From NCBI GenBank assembly GCA_965214335.1, contig CBDCBO010000005.1, forward strand, positions 620,001 through 684,000: DNA of 64,000 bases, read 5' to 3'. The translations under genes and the position numbers were made by a program. The DNA is from Velthaea sp965214335. GTDB lineage: Bacteria > Vulcanimicrobiota > Vulcanimicrobiia > Vulcanimicrobiales > Vulcanimicrobiaceae. The notes beneath the pieces were generated by a model. It saw only the letters and a list, made by a program, of their open reading frames with translations. It did no database searches and was not told where the DNA came from. This document shows, one piece after another, positions 42,736 to 51,046 of this stretch (positions are counted from its first letter, which is position 1; each line of letters begins with the position of its first letter).

Positions 42736-44004
42736 GTGATTACGCCGGTATTGACCCAAGGAATCGGCGAACTCAACCTGTGTGACATCGAGGTATACCG
42801 TGCGCAGGGCGGCTACGCCCAACTCGAACGCGCATTTAAGGAACTCAGCCCAAAAGACGTCGCCGATATGTGCACGGGCTCGAATCTGCGTGGGCGCGGC
42901 GGTGCCGGTTTCCCAACCGGCCGCAAATGGTCGTTTCTGCCGAACAACGGCCGGCCGCGTTATATGGTATGCAACTGCGATGAGGCCGAGCCCGGCACGT
43001 TTAAAGACCACATGCTGCTCGAGCAAACACCGCACCAGATCATCGAGGGCATTCTGATCGGGTCGTACGCGATCGGCTGCCATCATGCGTTCATTTATAT
43101 TCGTGGCGAATTCAAGCAAGGTTTTCACATCTTCAAAGCGGCGCTGGACCAAGCGCGCTCGGCGGGCTACGTTGGTAAGGATGTGCTCGGCACCGGATAC
43201 GATCTCGAACTGACGATTCACCGCGGGGCGGGTGCGTATATTTGCGGTGAAGAGACAGGGCTGCTCAATTCACTCGAGGGCCGGCGCGGCGAACCGCGGC
43301 TCAAGCCGCCGTTTCCCGCAATCAAAGGCTTATACGGCGAACCAACCGTCGTCAATAACGTCGAGACGTTGGCCTATTTGCCGCACATCATGCGCAATGG
43401 TGCGGCCTGGTTTGCCGGCGTCGGCCCCGAGCGGTCGCCGGGGTTCAAGATCGTGTCGATCAGCGGACACGTGCAGAACCCCGGCAATTACGAAGTGCCG
43501 TTGGGCACCACGATCCGGCAGCTCATTTGGGAGTGTGCCGGCGGCCTGCGCGAGGGTCGCTCGTTCTTGGGCGTACAGCCCGGCGGGGGCTCGTCGGCGT
43601 GTCTGTTCGAAGAGCATTTAGATTTACCGTACGACTTCGACTCGATCTCGAAAGCCGGATCGATGCTGGGCTCGGGCGCGATGGTCGTGTTCGACGACAC
43701 CACCGATTTCGTGAAGGCGGCGCACGCGCTCATTCGCTTCTACGCGCATGAATCGTGCGGCCAATGCACGCCGTGCCGCGAAGGCGGTCATTGGCTCGAA
43801 AAGACGCTGGTGCGCATTCTCGAAGGTCATGGGTTGCAGAGTGACGTCGACATGCTCGTCTCGGCGTCGCATCAGTTGACCGGACTCAATCTGTGTGCGC
43901 TGGGCGATTCACTCGAACCGTTCCTGGCCTCGGTCGTCAAACGTTTCGAGACGCAATTCCGGGCCTATGTGAAGGAACCGCACGCGGTGCCGGTGGCCGT
44001 TTGA
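42736..44004 (+). CDS. nuoF: NADH-quinone oxidoreductase subunit F
   Basis: NuoF binds NADH and FMN and starts electron flow. The 422 residues show the FMN/NADH motif RGRGGAGFPTGRKW, GAYICGEETGLLNSLEG, and the N3 cluster ligands in ESCGQCTPCREG plus a later Cys in LNLCALGDS. GTG at 42736 lies 7 bases after nuoE. The stop overlaps a TTG starting the small membrane-protein ORF (TTGA). Confidence 0.97.
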   Translation: MITPVLTQGIGELNLCDIEVYRAQGGYAQLERAFKELSPKDVADMCTGSNLRGRGGAGFPTGRKWSFLPNNGRPRYMVCNCDEAEPGTFKDHMLLEQTPHQIIEGILIGSYAIGCHHAFIYIRGEFKQGFHIFKAALDQARSAGYVGKDVLGTGYDLELTIHRGAGAYICGEETGLLNSLEGRRGEPRLKPPFPAIKGLYGEPTVVNNVETLAYLPHIMRNGAAWFAGVGPERSPGFKIVSISGHVQNPGNYEVPLGTTIRQLIWECAGGLREGRSFLGVQPGGGSSACLFEEHLDLPYDFDSISKAGSMLGSGAMVVFDDTTDFVKAAHALIRFYAHESCGQCTPCREGGHWLEKTLVRILEGHGLQSDVDMLVSASHQLTGLNLCALGDSLEPFLASVVKRFETQFRAYVKEPHAVPVAV

Positions 44005-44225
44005 CGACGCTCTTGCTTACCCAGCGGCGTTCGTTCTGGCCTACGTTGATGTTGGGCGTCGGTTCGATCGCGACGAGCGGTTTCGGCCGTTATTTAGGTA
44101 AAAACTCGATGTTGTCGCGTTGCGGCATGGCGATCGCCGGATCGGCAATTCCGCTCTTGGTGCGCTACTTCGCCCTGACGCGTCAGCCTGCCCACGGGCA
44201 TTCCTCACCTACGAAAGCTGTATGA
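44001..44225 (+). CDS. Unrecognised 74-residue membrane protein between nuoF and nuoG
   Basis: TTG at 44001 overlaps the nuoF stop (TTGA), and the TGA at 44223-44225 overlaps the nuoG ATG (ATGA), so the frame fills the whole 217-base gap with overlaps on both sides, exactly like its neighbours. The product starts MTTLLLTQRRSFWP and has two hydrophobic stretches, about residues 12-30 (LMLGVGSIATSGFG) and 40-60 (MAIAGSAIPLLVRYFAL), split by basic residues. It is not one of the 14 standard complex I subunits. A role in assembling or stabilising complex I is inferred from position; it could also be a spacer that only maintains coupling. Confidence 0.6.
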   Translation: MTTLLLTQRRSFWPTLMLGVGSIATSGFGRYLGKNSMLSRCGMAIAGSAIPLLVRYFALTRQPAHGHSSPTKAV

Positions 44226-46483
44226 GCACCACCGTTCCACAGACCGATCTCGTCACCGTTACGATCGACGGCGTCGACGTGCGCGTGCCCAAAGGCACGC
44301 TGCTCGTCGAAGCGTCCAAACAGATCAAGAATGAAATTCCGGTCTATTGTTATCACACCAAACTCGGGCCGGCCGGGTTATGCCGCGTGTGCTTGGTCGA
44401 CATCGAAGGCATGCCCAAGCTGCAAATTGCCTGCAATACACCGGTCGTCGACGGCATGAAAGTGCATACACAGAACGACAAGGCGTACGAAGGCCGGCGC
44501 GCGATTCTCGAATTTCTGCTGCTGAACCATCCGCTGGATTGCCCGATTTGCGATAAGGGCGGCGAATGCGATCTGCAAGATTACTCGATGGCGTACGGTC
44601 AAGGTGCGTCGCGGATGATCGACGCCAAAGACGCAAAGCCCAAAGCCGTCGATTTGGGTCCGACCATCGTACTCGACGAAGAGCGATGCATTCTGTGCTT
44701 GCGTTGCGTGCGGTTCGACGACGTCATCACGCGCGAGCAGTCGCTGCGCACCGAAGATCGCGGCGCGCATGCCATTATCGCGACGGCGACGGGCGAGCCG
44801 TACGTTTCCGATTTTTCCGGCAACGTTACCGAGCTGTGTCCGGTCGGTGCGCTCACGTCGAAAACCTATCGCTTTAAGTCACGGCCATGGGACAATCATC
44901 GGACCGAGACGACGTGCACGCAGTGCAGCGTCGGCTGCCAGATGCACGTCGACGAACGCGGTAACACCTTGCTGCGCACGATGAGCGTTGAAGAAGACGA
45001 TCAGATCAGCGACGGGTGGTTGTGCGATCGTGGCCGCTACAACGTCGGTTTTCTGCGTGACGAGCGGCGCATCACGCAGCCGCTGTATCGGCAGAACGGC
45101 AGCTGGTCGCAAATCGCATGGGACGATGCGATCGACATCTGGGCCACCGCGATCAAGCAAAATATCGCCCGCGGCGGTCCGCAGTCCGTTGGTGTGATCG
45201 GCGGTGGACGGTTACTCAACGAAGAGGCGTTGCTCTTAGCGCACGTGCATCGCGCATTGGGCATCGAAAATCTCGATTGGCGCGCCGGACGCCAAGTGCA
45301 AGCGCACCCCGGCGCGGCCGGCGGCACGCATGTCGAACTCGAAAATGCGCAAGCGATTCTCACCTACGGGCGGCCGCCCGCCGGGCTCGCGCCGGTGCTG
45401 GATCTACGCATTCGTAAAGCCGTCGCGCGCAACGGCGCGACGTTGATTTCGATCGGCGATCACCGCGCCAGCCGCGTCGTCCGTAATACGCACGTTGCAA
45501 CCGTCGCCGACGCCCGAGCGGCAATCCCGGCCGCCGCCGAGCGCATCGCGCTGATCTGGGATGGGACGCAAATCGAGGAAGCGGCGGCGTTCTTGGCGCT
45601 GGCAACGACCTTACGCGCCGGCGGAAAAACGGTACACACGTTCATTCCGGGCGAACAGGCGAACGCGCGCGGGGCCGAAGGGCTCGGTATGCTGCCGCGC
45701 TCCGGTGGCCTCGATACTGCCGGGATGCTCGGCGCCGGGCGCGACGGCAGCTTGGGTGTGCTGACGATTTTCGGGGCCAATCCGATGCTGCGCTATGCTG
45801 ATCGCGCGTTGGTCGAAGCGGCGTTGGCCGCCGTGCCGTTCATCGTCGTCAGCGAGTTGTTCATGACCGAAACCGCCGAGGCGGCGCATCTCTTCTTGCC
45901 GGCCTGTGCGGCATTTGAGAAAAGCGGAACGACGACCGATGTTGCGGGCGACATCTTGCCGGTGCTGGGTTCGGTCGTAGCGCCCGGTGAGGCTCAGGCT
46001 GACGGCGATATGCTCGTGCTGTTGGCCCGCGCGCTCGAGGTCGCGCTGCCCGATCCGGTCGAGATCGAACGCCTGGTGCAGGCGGCCGCGGCGCACGTGC
46101 CCGCTATCCGTTCGCTGCCGGCGGCTGCGCCGCAGGCGCTCGAATCCGGCGAAGTGCGGCTGATCGTCGATTCCTCGATCATGAGCGGCGGCGGAACGAG
46201 CGCCTTCGATGCCCGGCTCGGCGGATTGCGCACGAGCGCCGCCGCTACGCTGCATCCGCGGACGGCCCGTGAACTCGGCATCGCGGACGGCGCGAGCGTC
46301 GACGTGATCGGCACCGGCGAGCGTGCCGTGCGCGGACTGATCGCCCGGCTCAAGCCGCACGTTCCCGAGGGGGCCGTGCTGATCGCCGATGGACTGCCGG
46401 AGGCTGCGGCCAATTTGGCAGCGGCCGGTACCGGCGTGCGGGTTGCGCCCGCGCGCGTTATCGTGACCGCCGGGGCGTCGTAG
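44222..46483 (+). CDS. nuoG: NADH-quinone oxidoreductase subunit G
   Basis: NuoG (75-kDa homologue) carries most of the iron-sulfur chain of the peripheral arm. The N-terminal ligands are visible: PVYCYHTKLGPAGLCRVC for N1b; HPLDCPICDKGGEC for N5; ERCILCLRC and ELCPVGALT for N4; and TTCTQCSVGC with a later Cys in DGWLCDRGRY, the N7 ligands that only some bacteria keep. The C-terminal ~500 residues are a molybdopterin-oxidoreductase-like domain. ATG at 44222 overlaps the small ORF stop. Length 753 is shorter than E. coli (908) and close to Thermus. Confidence 0.96.
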   Translation: MSTTVPQTDLVTVTIDGVDVRVPKGTLLVEASKQIKNEIPVYCYHTKLGPAGLCRVCLVDIEGMPKLQIACNTPVVDGMKVHTQNDKAYEGRRAILEFLLLNHPLDCPICDKGGECDLQDYSMAYGQGASRMIDAKDAKPKAVDLGPTIVLDEERCILCLRCVRFDDVITREQSLRTEDRGAHAIIATATGEPYVSDFSGNVTELCPVGALTSKTYRFKSRPWDNHRTETTCTQCSVGCQMHVDERGNTLLRTMSVEEDDQISDGWLCDRGRYNVGFLRDERRITQPLYRQNGSWSQIAWDDAIDIWATAIKQNIARGGPQSVGVIGGGRLLNEEALLLAHVHRALGIENLDWRAGRQVQAHPGAAGGTHVELENAQAILTYGRPPAGLAPVLDLRIRKAVARNGATLISIGDHRASRVVRNTHVATVADARAAIPAAAERIALIWDGTQIEEAAAFLALATTLRAGGKTVHTFIPGEQANARGAEGLGMLPRSGGLDTAGMLGAGRDGSLGVLTIFGANPMLRYADRALVEAALAAVPFIVVSELFMTETAEAAHLFLPACAAFEKSGTTTDVAGDILPVLGSVVAPGEAQADGDMLVLLARALEVALPDPVEIERLVQAAAAHVPAIRSLPAAAPQALESGEVRLIVDSSIMSGGGTSAFDARLGGLRTSAAATLHPRTARELGIADGASVDVIGTGERAVRGLIARLKPHVPEGAVLIADGLPEAAANLAAAGTGVRVAPARVIVTAGAS

Positions 46484-47499
46484 TGGACGCAACGCTTTCC
46501 GCGGCGGTGCCGCTGTGGCTCATCGTGCTCGTCAAGTCCGGTATCGTGCTGGGCGTTGTCATCACGACGTTCGCGTACTCGATGCTGTTCGAACGCAAGA
46601 TCATGGCCTGGATGCAACTGCGTCCGGGACCGAATCGCGTCGGCCCGTGGGGCCTGTTGCAGCCGGCCGCCGACGCCGTGAAGATGATGTTCAAAGAAGA
46701 TCTGACGCCCAACACCGCCGACCCGCTGATCTATAAACTTGCGCCGTTCATCTCGCTGATCACCGCGATGGGCGTGTTCGCCGTCATTCCGTTCGCCGAA
46801 CCGTCGGGCACCGGTTTCTTCGGCTCGATCGGCGACGTTAACGCCGGTATCTTGTTCGTGTTCGCGCTGACGTCGATCGGTGTCTACGGCATCTCGCTCG
46901 CCGGCTGGTCGTCCGGTTCAAAATTCCCGTTGCTCGGCAGCGTCCGGGCGACCGCGCAAATGATCAGCTACGAACTTTCGATGACGATGTCGGTCATCGG
47001 GGTGTTGATGATCGCCGGAACGACGTCGCTCATGGGCATCGTGCATGCGCAGTACCGCATGTGGTTCATCATCCCGCAAATTCTTGGGTTCGTTATCTAC
47101 ATCATCACCGCCGTAGCTGAAACGAACCGTGCACCGTTCGACTTAGTTGAAGCCGAAACCGAACTCGTCGGCGGTTTCCATACCGAATACTCGGGCCTGC
47201 GCTTCGGACTGTTTTTCATTGCCGAATACCTCAACATGATCACCGTATCGTGTCTAGCGACCCTGCTGTTCTTGGGCGGCTGGAACGCGCTGTTCGGACT
47301 GAGCTTCATTCCGGGCTTGATTTGGTTTCTCGCCAAAGCCGGTGCGTTTCTGTTTTTCTATATTTGGCTGCGCACCACGCTGCCGCGCTTCCGCTACGAT
47401 CGCTTGATGGATTTCGGCTGGAAGGTGCTGTTACCGGCCGCCACGCTCAATCTCGTCTTAACGGCAATCGTTGTTGCCTTTTGGCCCACGAACGGATGA
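46483..47499 (+). CDS. nuoH: NADH-quinone oxidoreductase subunit H
   Basis: NuoH is the membrane subunit connecting the quinone site to the proton pumps. The 338 residues have about eight helices and the conserved ERKIMAWMQLRPGPNRVGPW, RATAQMISYELSM and ETNRAPFDLVEAETELVGGF. GTG at 46483 overlaps the last base of the nuoG TAG. The stop overlaps the nuoI start. Confidence 0.97.
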   Translation: MDATLSAAVPLWLIVLVKSGIVLGVVITTFAYSMLFERKIMAWMQLRPGPNRVGPWGLLQPAADAVKMMFKEDLTPNTADPLIYKLAPFISLITAMGVFAVIPFAEPSGTGFFGSIGDVNAGILFVFALTSIGVYGISLAGWSSGSKFPLLGSVRATAQMISYELSMTMSVIGVLMIAGTTSLMGIVHAQYRMWFIIPQILGFVIYIITAVAETNRAPFDLVEAETELVGGFHTEYSGLRFGLFFIAEYLNMITVSCLATLLFLGGWNALFGLSFIPGLIWFLAKAGAFLFFYIWLRTTLPRFRYDRLMDFGWKVLLPAATLNLVLTAIVVAFWPTNG

Positions 47500-48098
47500 C
47501 CATGCGTAAGAACCTGTTCAATGTCGCCGCGATCTTCACTGGATTCCGCACGACGTTCTCATATTTTTTCTATAAGAAGCCGACGATCGAATATCCGTCG
47601 GTCAAAAAACAGCACGCGCCGCGTTTTCACGGCTTGCACGAGCTGCGTCGCTATGCTGACGGCAAAGAACGCTGCATCGGCTGCGAACTCTGCGCCATCG
47701 CGTGTCCGGCGAACGCCATTACGGTCATCGGAGCGGAGAACACCCCTGAAGACCGGCATTCGCCGGGCGAACGGTACGCCGCGCGCTATGAGATCGACGA
47801 ACTGCGCTGTATCTTTTGCGGTTTGTGTGAAGAGGCGTGTCCCACCGATGCTATCGTCTTGACGCCGCGGTTCGAGATGGCCGACTACCGGCGCGGTGCC
47901 TTCGTCTACGCGAAGGACCGGCTGCTGGTGGCACCTGACGAAGGCGTCGGCCAACCGCCCGACGAGCGCCCTAACGGCATTCCGCCCGATCTCGGCGTAG
48001 TAGCGCAAACGAAATCAACGGTCGACATCGCGACCGGTTACGACGCGACGGCCCGCGGGAAATATCTTAAAGATCACCGGCGAGGACTCGCCGGTTGA
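47496..48098 (+). CDS. nuoI: NADH-quinone oxidoreductase subunit I
   Basis: NuoI carries clusters N6a and N6b between NuoG and NuoB. Two ferredoxin motifs are seen: CIGCELCAIACPANAI and CIFCGLCEEACPTDAI. The 200-residue protein begins MTMRKNLFN; ATG at 47496 overlaps the nuoH TGA (ATGA), and a second in-frame ATG lies 6 bases later. About 40 residues follow the second ferredoxin motif region as a basic tail. Confidence 0.97.
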   Translation: MTMRKNLFNVAAIFTGFRTTFSYFFYKKPTIEYPSVKKQHAPRFHGLHELRRYADGKERCIGCELCAIACPANAITVIGAENTPEDRHSPGERYAARYEIDELRCIFCGLCEEACPTDAIVLTPRFEMADYRRGAFVYAKDRLLVAPDEGVGQPPDERPNGIPPDLGVVAQTKSTVDIATGYDATARGKYLKDHRRGLAG

Positions 48099-48703
48099 TC
48101 GCTTTTTGGCTGTTGGCGCTGGCCCTCATCGGCACGGGCGTTTTCACGATCACGGCGCGCAAGCCGGTCTACAGCGTCGTCGGATTACTGGGCAACTTCG
48201 TGGTGCTCGCTATTCTGTACTTGACCTTGCAAGCCGAGTTTTTGGCCGTTATTCAGATCGTGGTGTATAGCGGCGCGATTTTGATCTTGTTCCTCTTCGT
48301 CATCGCGCTGCTTTCCAGCGGCGTCAAGCCGTTCGACGTCGGGCCCGACCGGTTGCCCAAAGTGCTCGTGCCGGCGGCGATCGTCGGCGTCATCGCGCTG
48401 GCGACGATCGTGTATTCCGTCGCGCGGGTGCCGTCACCGGCCTTACCGTCGATCGCCGCCGGTTCCGCCGGCGCGCTCGGTCAGACGGGTGAGGCCGATG
48501 TGTTCGGCAGCGTGGGTAATTTTGGCCAAGCACTTTTTACTACGAATTTGTTGCCGTTCGAGGTGACCGCGCTGCTGTTGATGGTCGCGGTCATCGGCGT
48601 GGTGTTGCTCGCCGGCGACGACGAGCCGGCGCGCCGGCGTCCCAAAGCGCGCAACATCGAACGCGAACCGATTACCAAGCCTCAGGAGCCACTCACTCGA
48701 TGA
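48095..48703 (+). CDS. nuoJ: NADH-quinone oxidoreductase subunit J
   Basis: NuoJ is a five-helix membrane subunit with a pi-bulge involved in proton pumping. The 202 residues show ITARKPVYSVVGLLGNF, EFLAVIQIVVYSGAILILFLFVI, and a final helix (LPFEVTALLLMVAVIGVVLL) with a basic tail. TTG at 48095 overlaps the nuoI TGA (TTGA). The length is close to E. coli (184). Confidence 0.95.
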   Translation: MIAFWLLALALIGTGVFTITARKPVYSVVGLLGNFVVLAILYLTLQAEFLAVIQIVVYSGAILILFLFVIALLSSGVKPFDVGPDRLPKVLVPAAIVGVIALATIVYSVARVPSPALPSIAAGSAGALGQTGEADVFGSVGNFGQALFTTNLLPFEVTALLLMVAVIGVVLLAGDDEPARRRPKARNIEREPITKPQEPLTR

Positions 48704-49020
48704 GTCCCAGCGTCTTCGCCGTTCCGATCGAAAACTATATCGGGTTGTCGGCCGTCATGTTTTTTCTCGGCGTCACCGGGGTCATCGTGCGGCGCAACCC
48801 GTTGATCATGCTCATGTCGATCGAGCTGATGTTCAACGCCGCCAATCTCGCGCTCATTACGTTTGCCAAAGCGTGGGTCAATCCGGCCGGACACATCTTC
48901 GCCTTTTTGGTTATCACGGTAGCGGCCGCTGAAGCGGCGATCGGTCTCGCCATCGTTGTTATCGTTTTCCGCCGGTCGGTGAACGTCGACGTCGACGAGA
49001 TCGCGACGATGCACGGGTAA
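48700..49020 (+). CDS. nuoK: NADH-quinone oxidoreductase subunit K
   Basis: NuoK is a three-helix subunit with two essential membrane Glu residues. The 106 residues include VIVRRNPLIMLMSIELMFNAANL with Glu in SIELM, and VTVAAAEAAIGLAIVV with the second Glu. ATG at 48700 overlaps the nuoJ TGA. Four bases separate it from nuoL. Confidence 0.96.
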   Translation: MSPSVFAVPIENYIGLSAVMFFLGVTGVIVRRNPLIMLMSIELMFNAANLALITFAKAWVNPAGHIFAFLVITVAAAEAAIGLAIVVIVFRRSVNVDVDEIATMHG

Positions 49021-49024
49021 TGCG

Positions 49025-51046
49025 ATGATGCACACGACGCTCGGGATCGACGGCAGTCACCCGCTGCTCTATTTTATCTGGCTCTTGCCGCTATTTGGCG
49101 CGGCAATCTTGTCGGCGTTCGGGCCGCAGCTCAAGTCGCTCGGCGGTCCGGTCGGTGCGGCGCTCGTCGGCACGGCGTTCGTCGCTGCGGTATTTTCCGC
49201 AGGCGATGCGATGCAAACGAACGGCACGCTCAGCGGTGCCCACTCGCCGCTCGTTACCTGGCTGCCCGGTTTTTCGTTCGGACTTTTGTACGACCGGCTC
49301 GCGCTCATCTGGACGCTGATCATCACCGGGGTCGGGTTTCTCATCCACGTCTATTCGATCGGGTATTTGGCCGGCGACCGAGCGTTCGCGCGGTTCTTCG
49401 CGTATTTGAACTTCTTCGTTTTCGCGATGCTGACGCTGGTGCTGTCGGATAATTTCGCCGGCTTGCTCGTCGGATGGGGGCTTGTCGGTCTGGCGTCGTA
49501 TTTTCTGATCGGCTTTTGGTTCGACCGTCCGTCGGCCGTTGCCGCGGCCCGCAAGGCGTTCGTGATAAACGTGCTGGGCGATGTCGGTATTCTGTTCGCG
49601 GTGTTGGTCATCGTCGCCAAAGTCGGCTCGATTGGTTACGGCGATGCGTTCGCCGGTGTCGGACACGCGTTCAGCTCGCAAGAATTGTTCATCGTGTGCC
49701 TTGGTTTGTTTGTCGGCTGCGCGGCGAAATCGGCGCAGGTTCCACTCCATACATGGCTGCCCGACGCGATGGAAGGGCCAACGCCGGTTTCGGCGTTGAT
49801 CCATGCGGCGACGATGGTAACGGCCGGCGTGTATCTCATCGCACGCTGCGCTCCGCTGTGGACCGCCTCAGCCGAAGCGCGCGAGCTCGTCGGCGTCATC
49901 GGCGCCCTGACCGCCATCGCCGGCGCGCTGTTGGGCATCGCCCAATGGGATATCAAACGGATCTTGGCCTACTCGACCATGTCGCAGATCGGCTATATGA
50001 TCATGGCGGTCGGCGTCGGTGCCTTCAGCGCCGGCGTACTGCACTTTCTCACGCACGCGTTCTTCAAGGCCGAGCTTTTTTTAGGCGCGGGCATCATCAT
50101 TCACAATTTAGCGAACGAACAAGATGTGCGCCGGATGGGTGGTTTGCGCAAGCAGATGCCGTTTGCGTTCCTTGCCATTCTCGTCGGCGTCCTGGCAATC
50201 TGCGGCGTGCCGGGTTTTAGCGGCTATTTCAGCAAAGACGCGGTGCTGTACGAAACGCTGTTGCAGGGCCATCCGGTCTTGTATGCCGTTGGTGTCATTA
50301 CGGCGGGCATTACCGCGTACTATATGTTTCGGCTGTTGTTCGTGACATTCTTCGGACCGTATCGCGGCAACGTCGATGTGTCCGAACTAGGCATCCGGCA
50401 TCCCGAACTCGCCGGCACCGCATCGCCGTCGGGCTATCACGGAGCCGAGGAAGAGGGTCCGGGGCACGGTCACGGTCATGCGGTGCACGCGCCGGCCTGG
50501 ATCATGAGCGCCCCGGTCGCCGCCCTCATTCCGTTTTCGGTCGGCATCGGCTGGCTTGCCATCGGCGGAGCAAACAGCCCGTGGCAGCGCTTCCTCGCGC
50601 CGGTATTTCCGGCGGCCGCGGGCGCCGAGCGGAGCGCGCCGATTTCCGAACTGCTGTCCGGGATCATTGTCCTGGTCGTCGTCGCCATCGGTGTTGGACT
50701 CGCCTACGTACGCTACGGAACGGCCGCGGCGCAACGCGACAGCGTCGCGCGACTACGGACCGAAACCGTGCGGATGCCGGCGGTCTTGGCGAACGCGTAT
50801 TATTTCGATGCCGCGATCGAAGCGCTCATCGTGAAACCGGCTGCCGCGCTCGGCGGTTTTTTCGGCACGGTCGTCGACCCGGTGATCATCGACGGCGGGG
50901 TGCGCGAGGTCGCGCATTCGGCATCGTGGTTAGGCCATCTGTTCCGCAGCTTTCAAACCGGTCTCGTCCGCGGATATGCGCTGTATATCGTGTTTGGTGT
51001 GGCGTGTTTTGTCGTGTACTATGCCGCGATCGGAGCGGGCCGATGA
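49025..51046 (+). CDS. nuoL: NADH-quinone oxidoreductase subunit L
   Basis: NuoL is the distal antiporter-like proton pump of complex I, with a long lateral helix. The 673 residues contain LLVGWGLVGLASYFLIGFWF, PLHTWLPDAMEGPTPVSALI and HAATMVTAGVYLIAR, then LAYSTMSQIGYMIMAVGVGA. A His-rich stretch (GPGHGHGHAVHAP, about residues 480-492) lies in a soluble loop before the last third. ATG at 49025. Its end overlaps the nuoM start as ATGA. Confidence 0.97.
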   Translation: MMHTTLGIDGSHPLLYFIWLLPLFGAAILSAFGPQLKSLGGPVGAALVGTAFVAAVFSAGDAMQTNGTLSGAHSPLVTWLPGFSFGLLYDRLALIWTLIITGVGFLIHVYSIGYLAGDRAFARFFAYLNFFVFAMLTLVLSDNFAGLLVGWGLVGLASYFLIGFWFDRPSAVAAARKAFVINVLGDVGILFAVLVIVAKVGSIGYGDAFAGVGHAFSSQELFIVCLGLFVGCAAKSAQVPLHTWLPDAMEGPTPVSALIHAATMVTAGVYLIARCAPLWTASAEARELVGVIGALTAIAGALLGIAQWDIKRILAYSTMSQIGYMIMAVGVGAFSAGVLHFLTHAFFKAELFLGAGIIIHNLANEQDVRRMGGLRKQMPFAFLAILVGVLAICGVPGFSGYFSKDAVLYETLLQGHPVLYAVGVITAGITAYYMFRLLFVTFFGPYRGNVDVSELGIRHPELAGTASPSGYHGAEEEGPGHGHGHAVHAPAWIMSAPVAALIPFSVGIGWLAIGGANSPWQRFLAPVFPAAAGAERSAPISELLSGIIVLVVVAIGVGLAYVRYGTAAAQRDSVARLRTETVRMPAVLANAYYFDAAIEALIVKPAAALGGFFGTVVDPVIIDGGVREVAHSASWLGHLFRSFQTGLVRGYALYIVFGVACFVVYYAAIGAGR

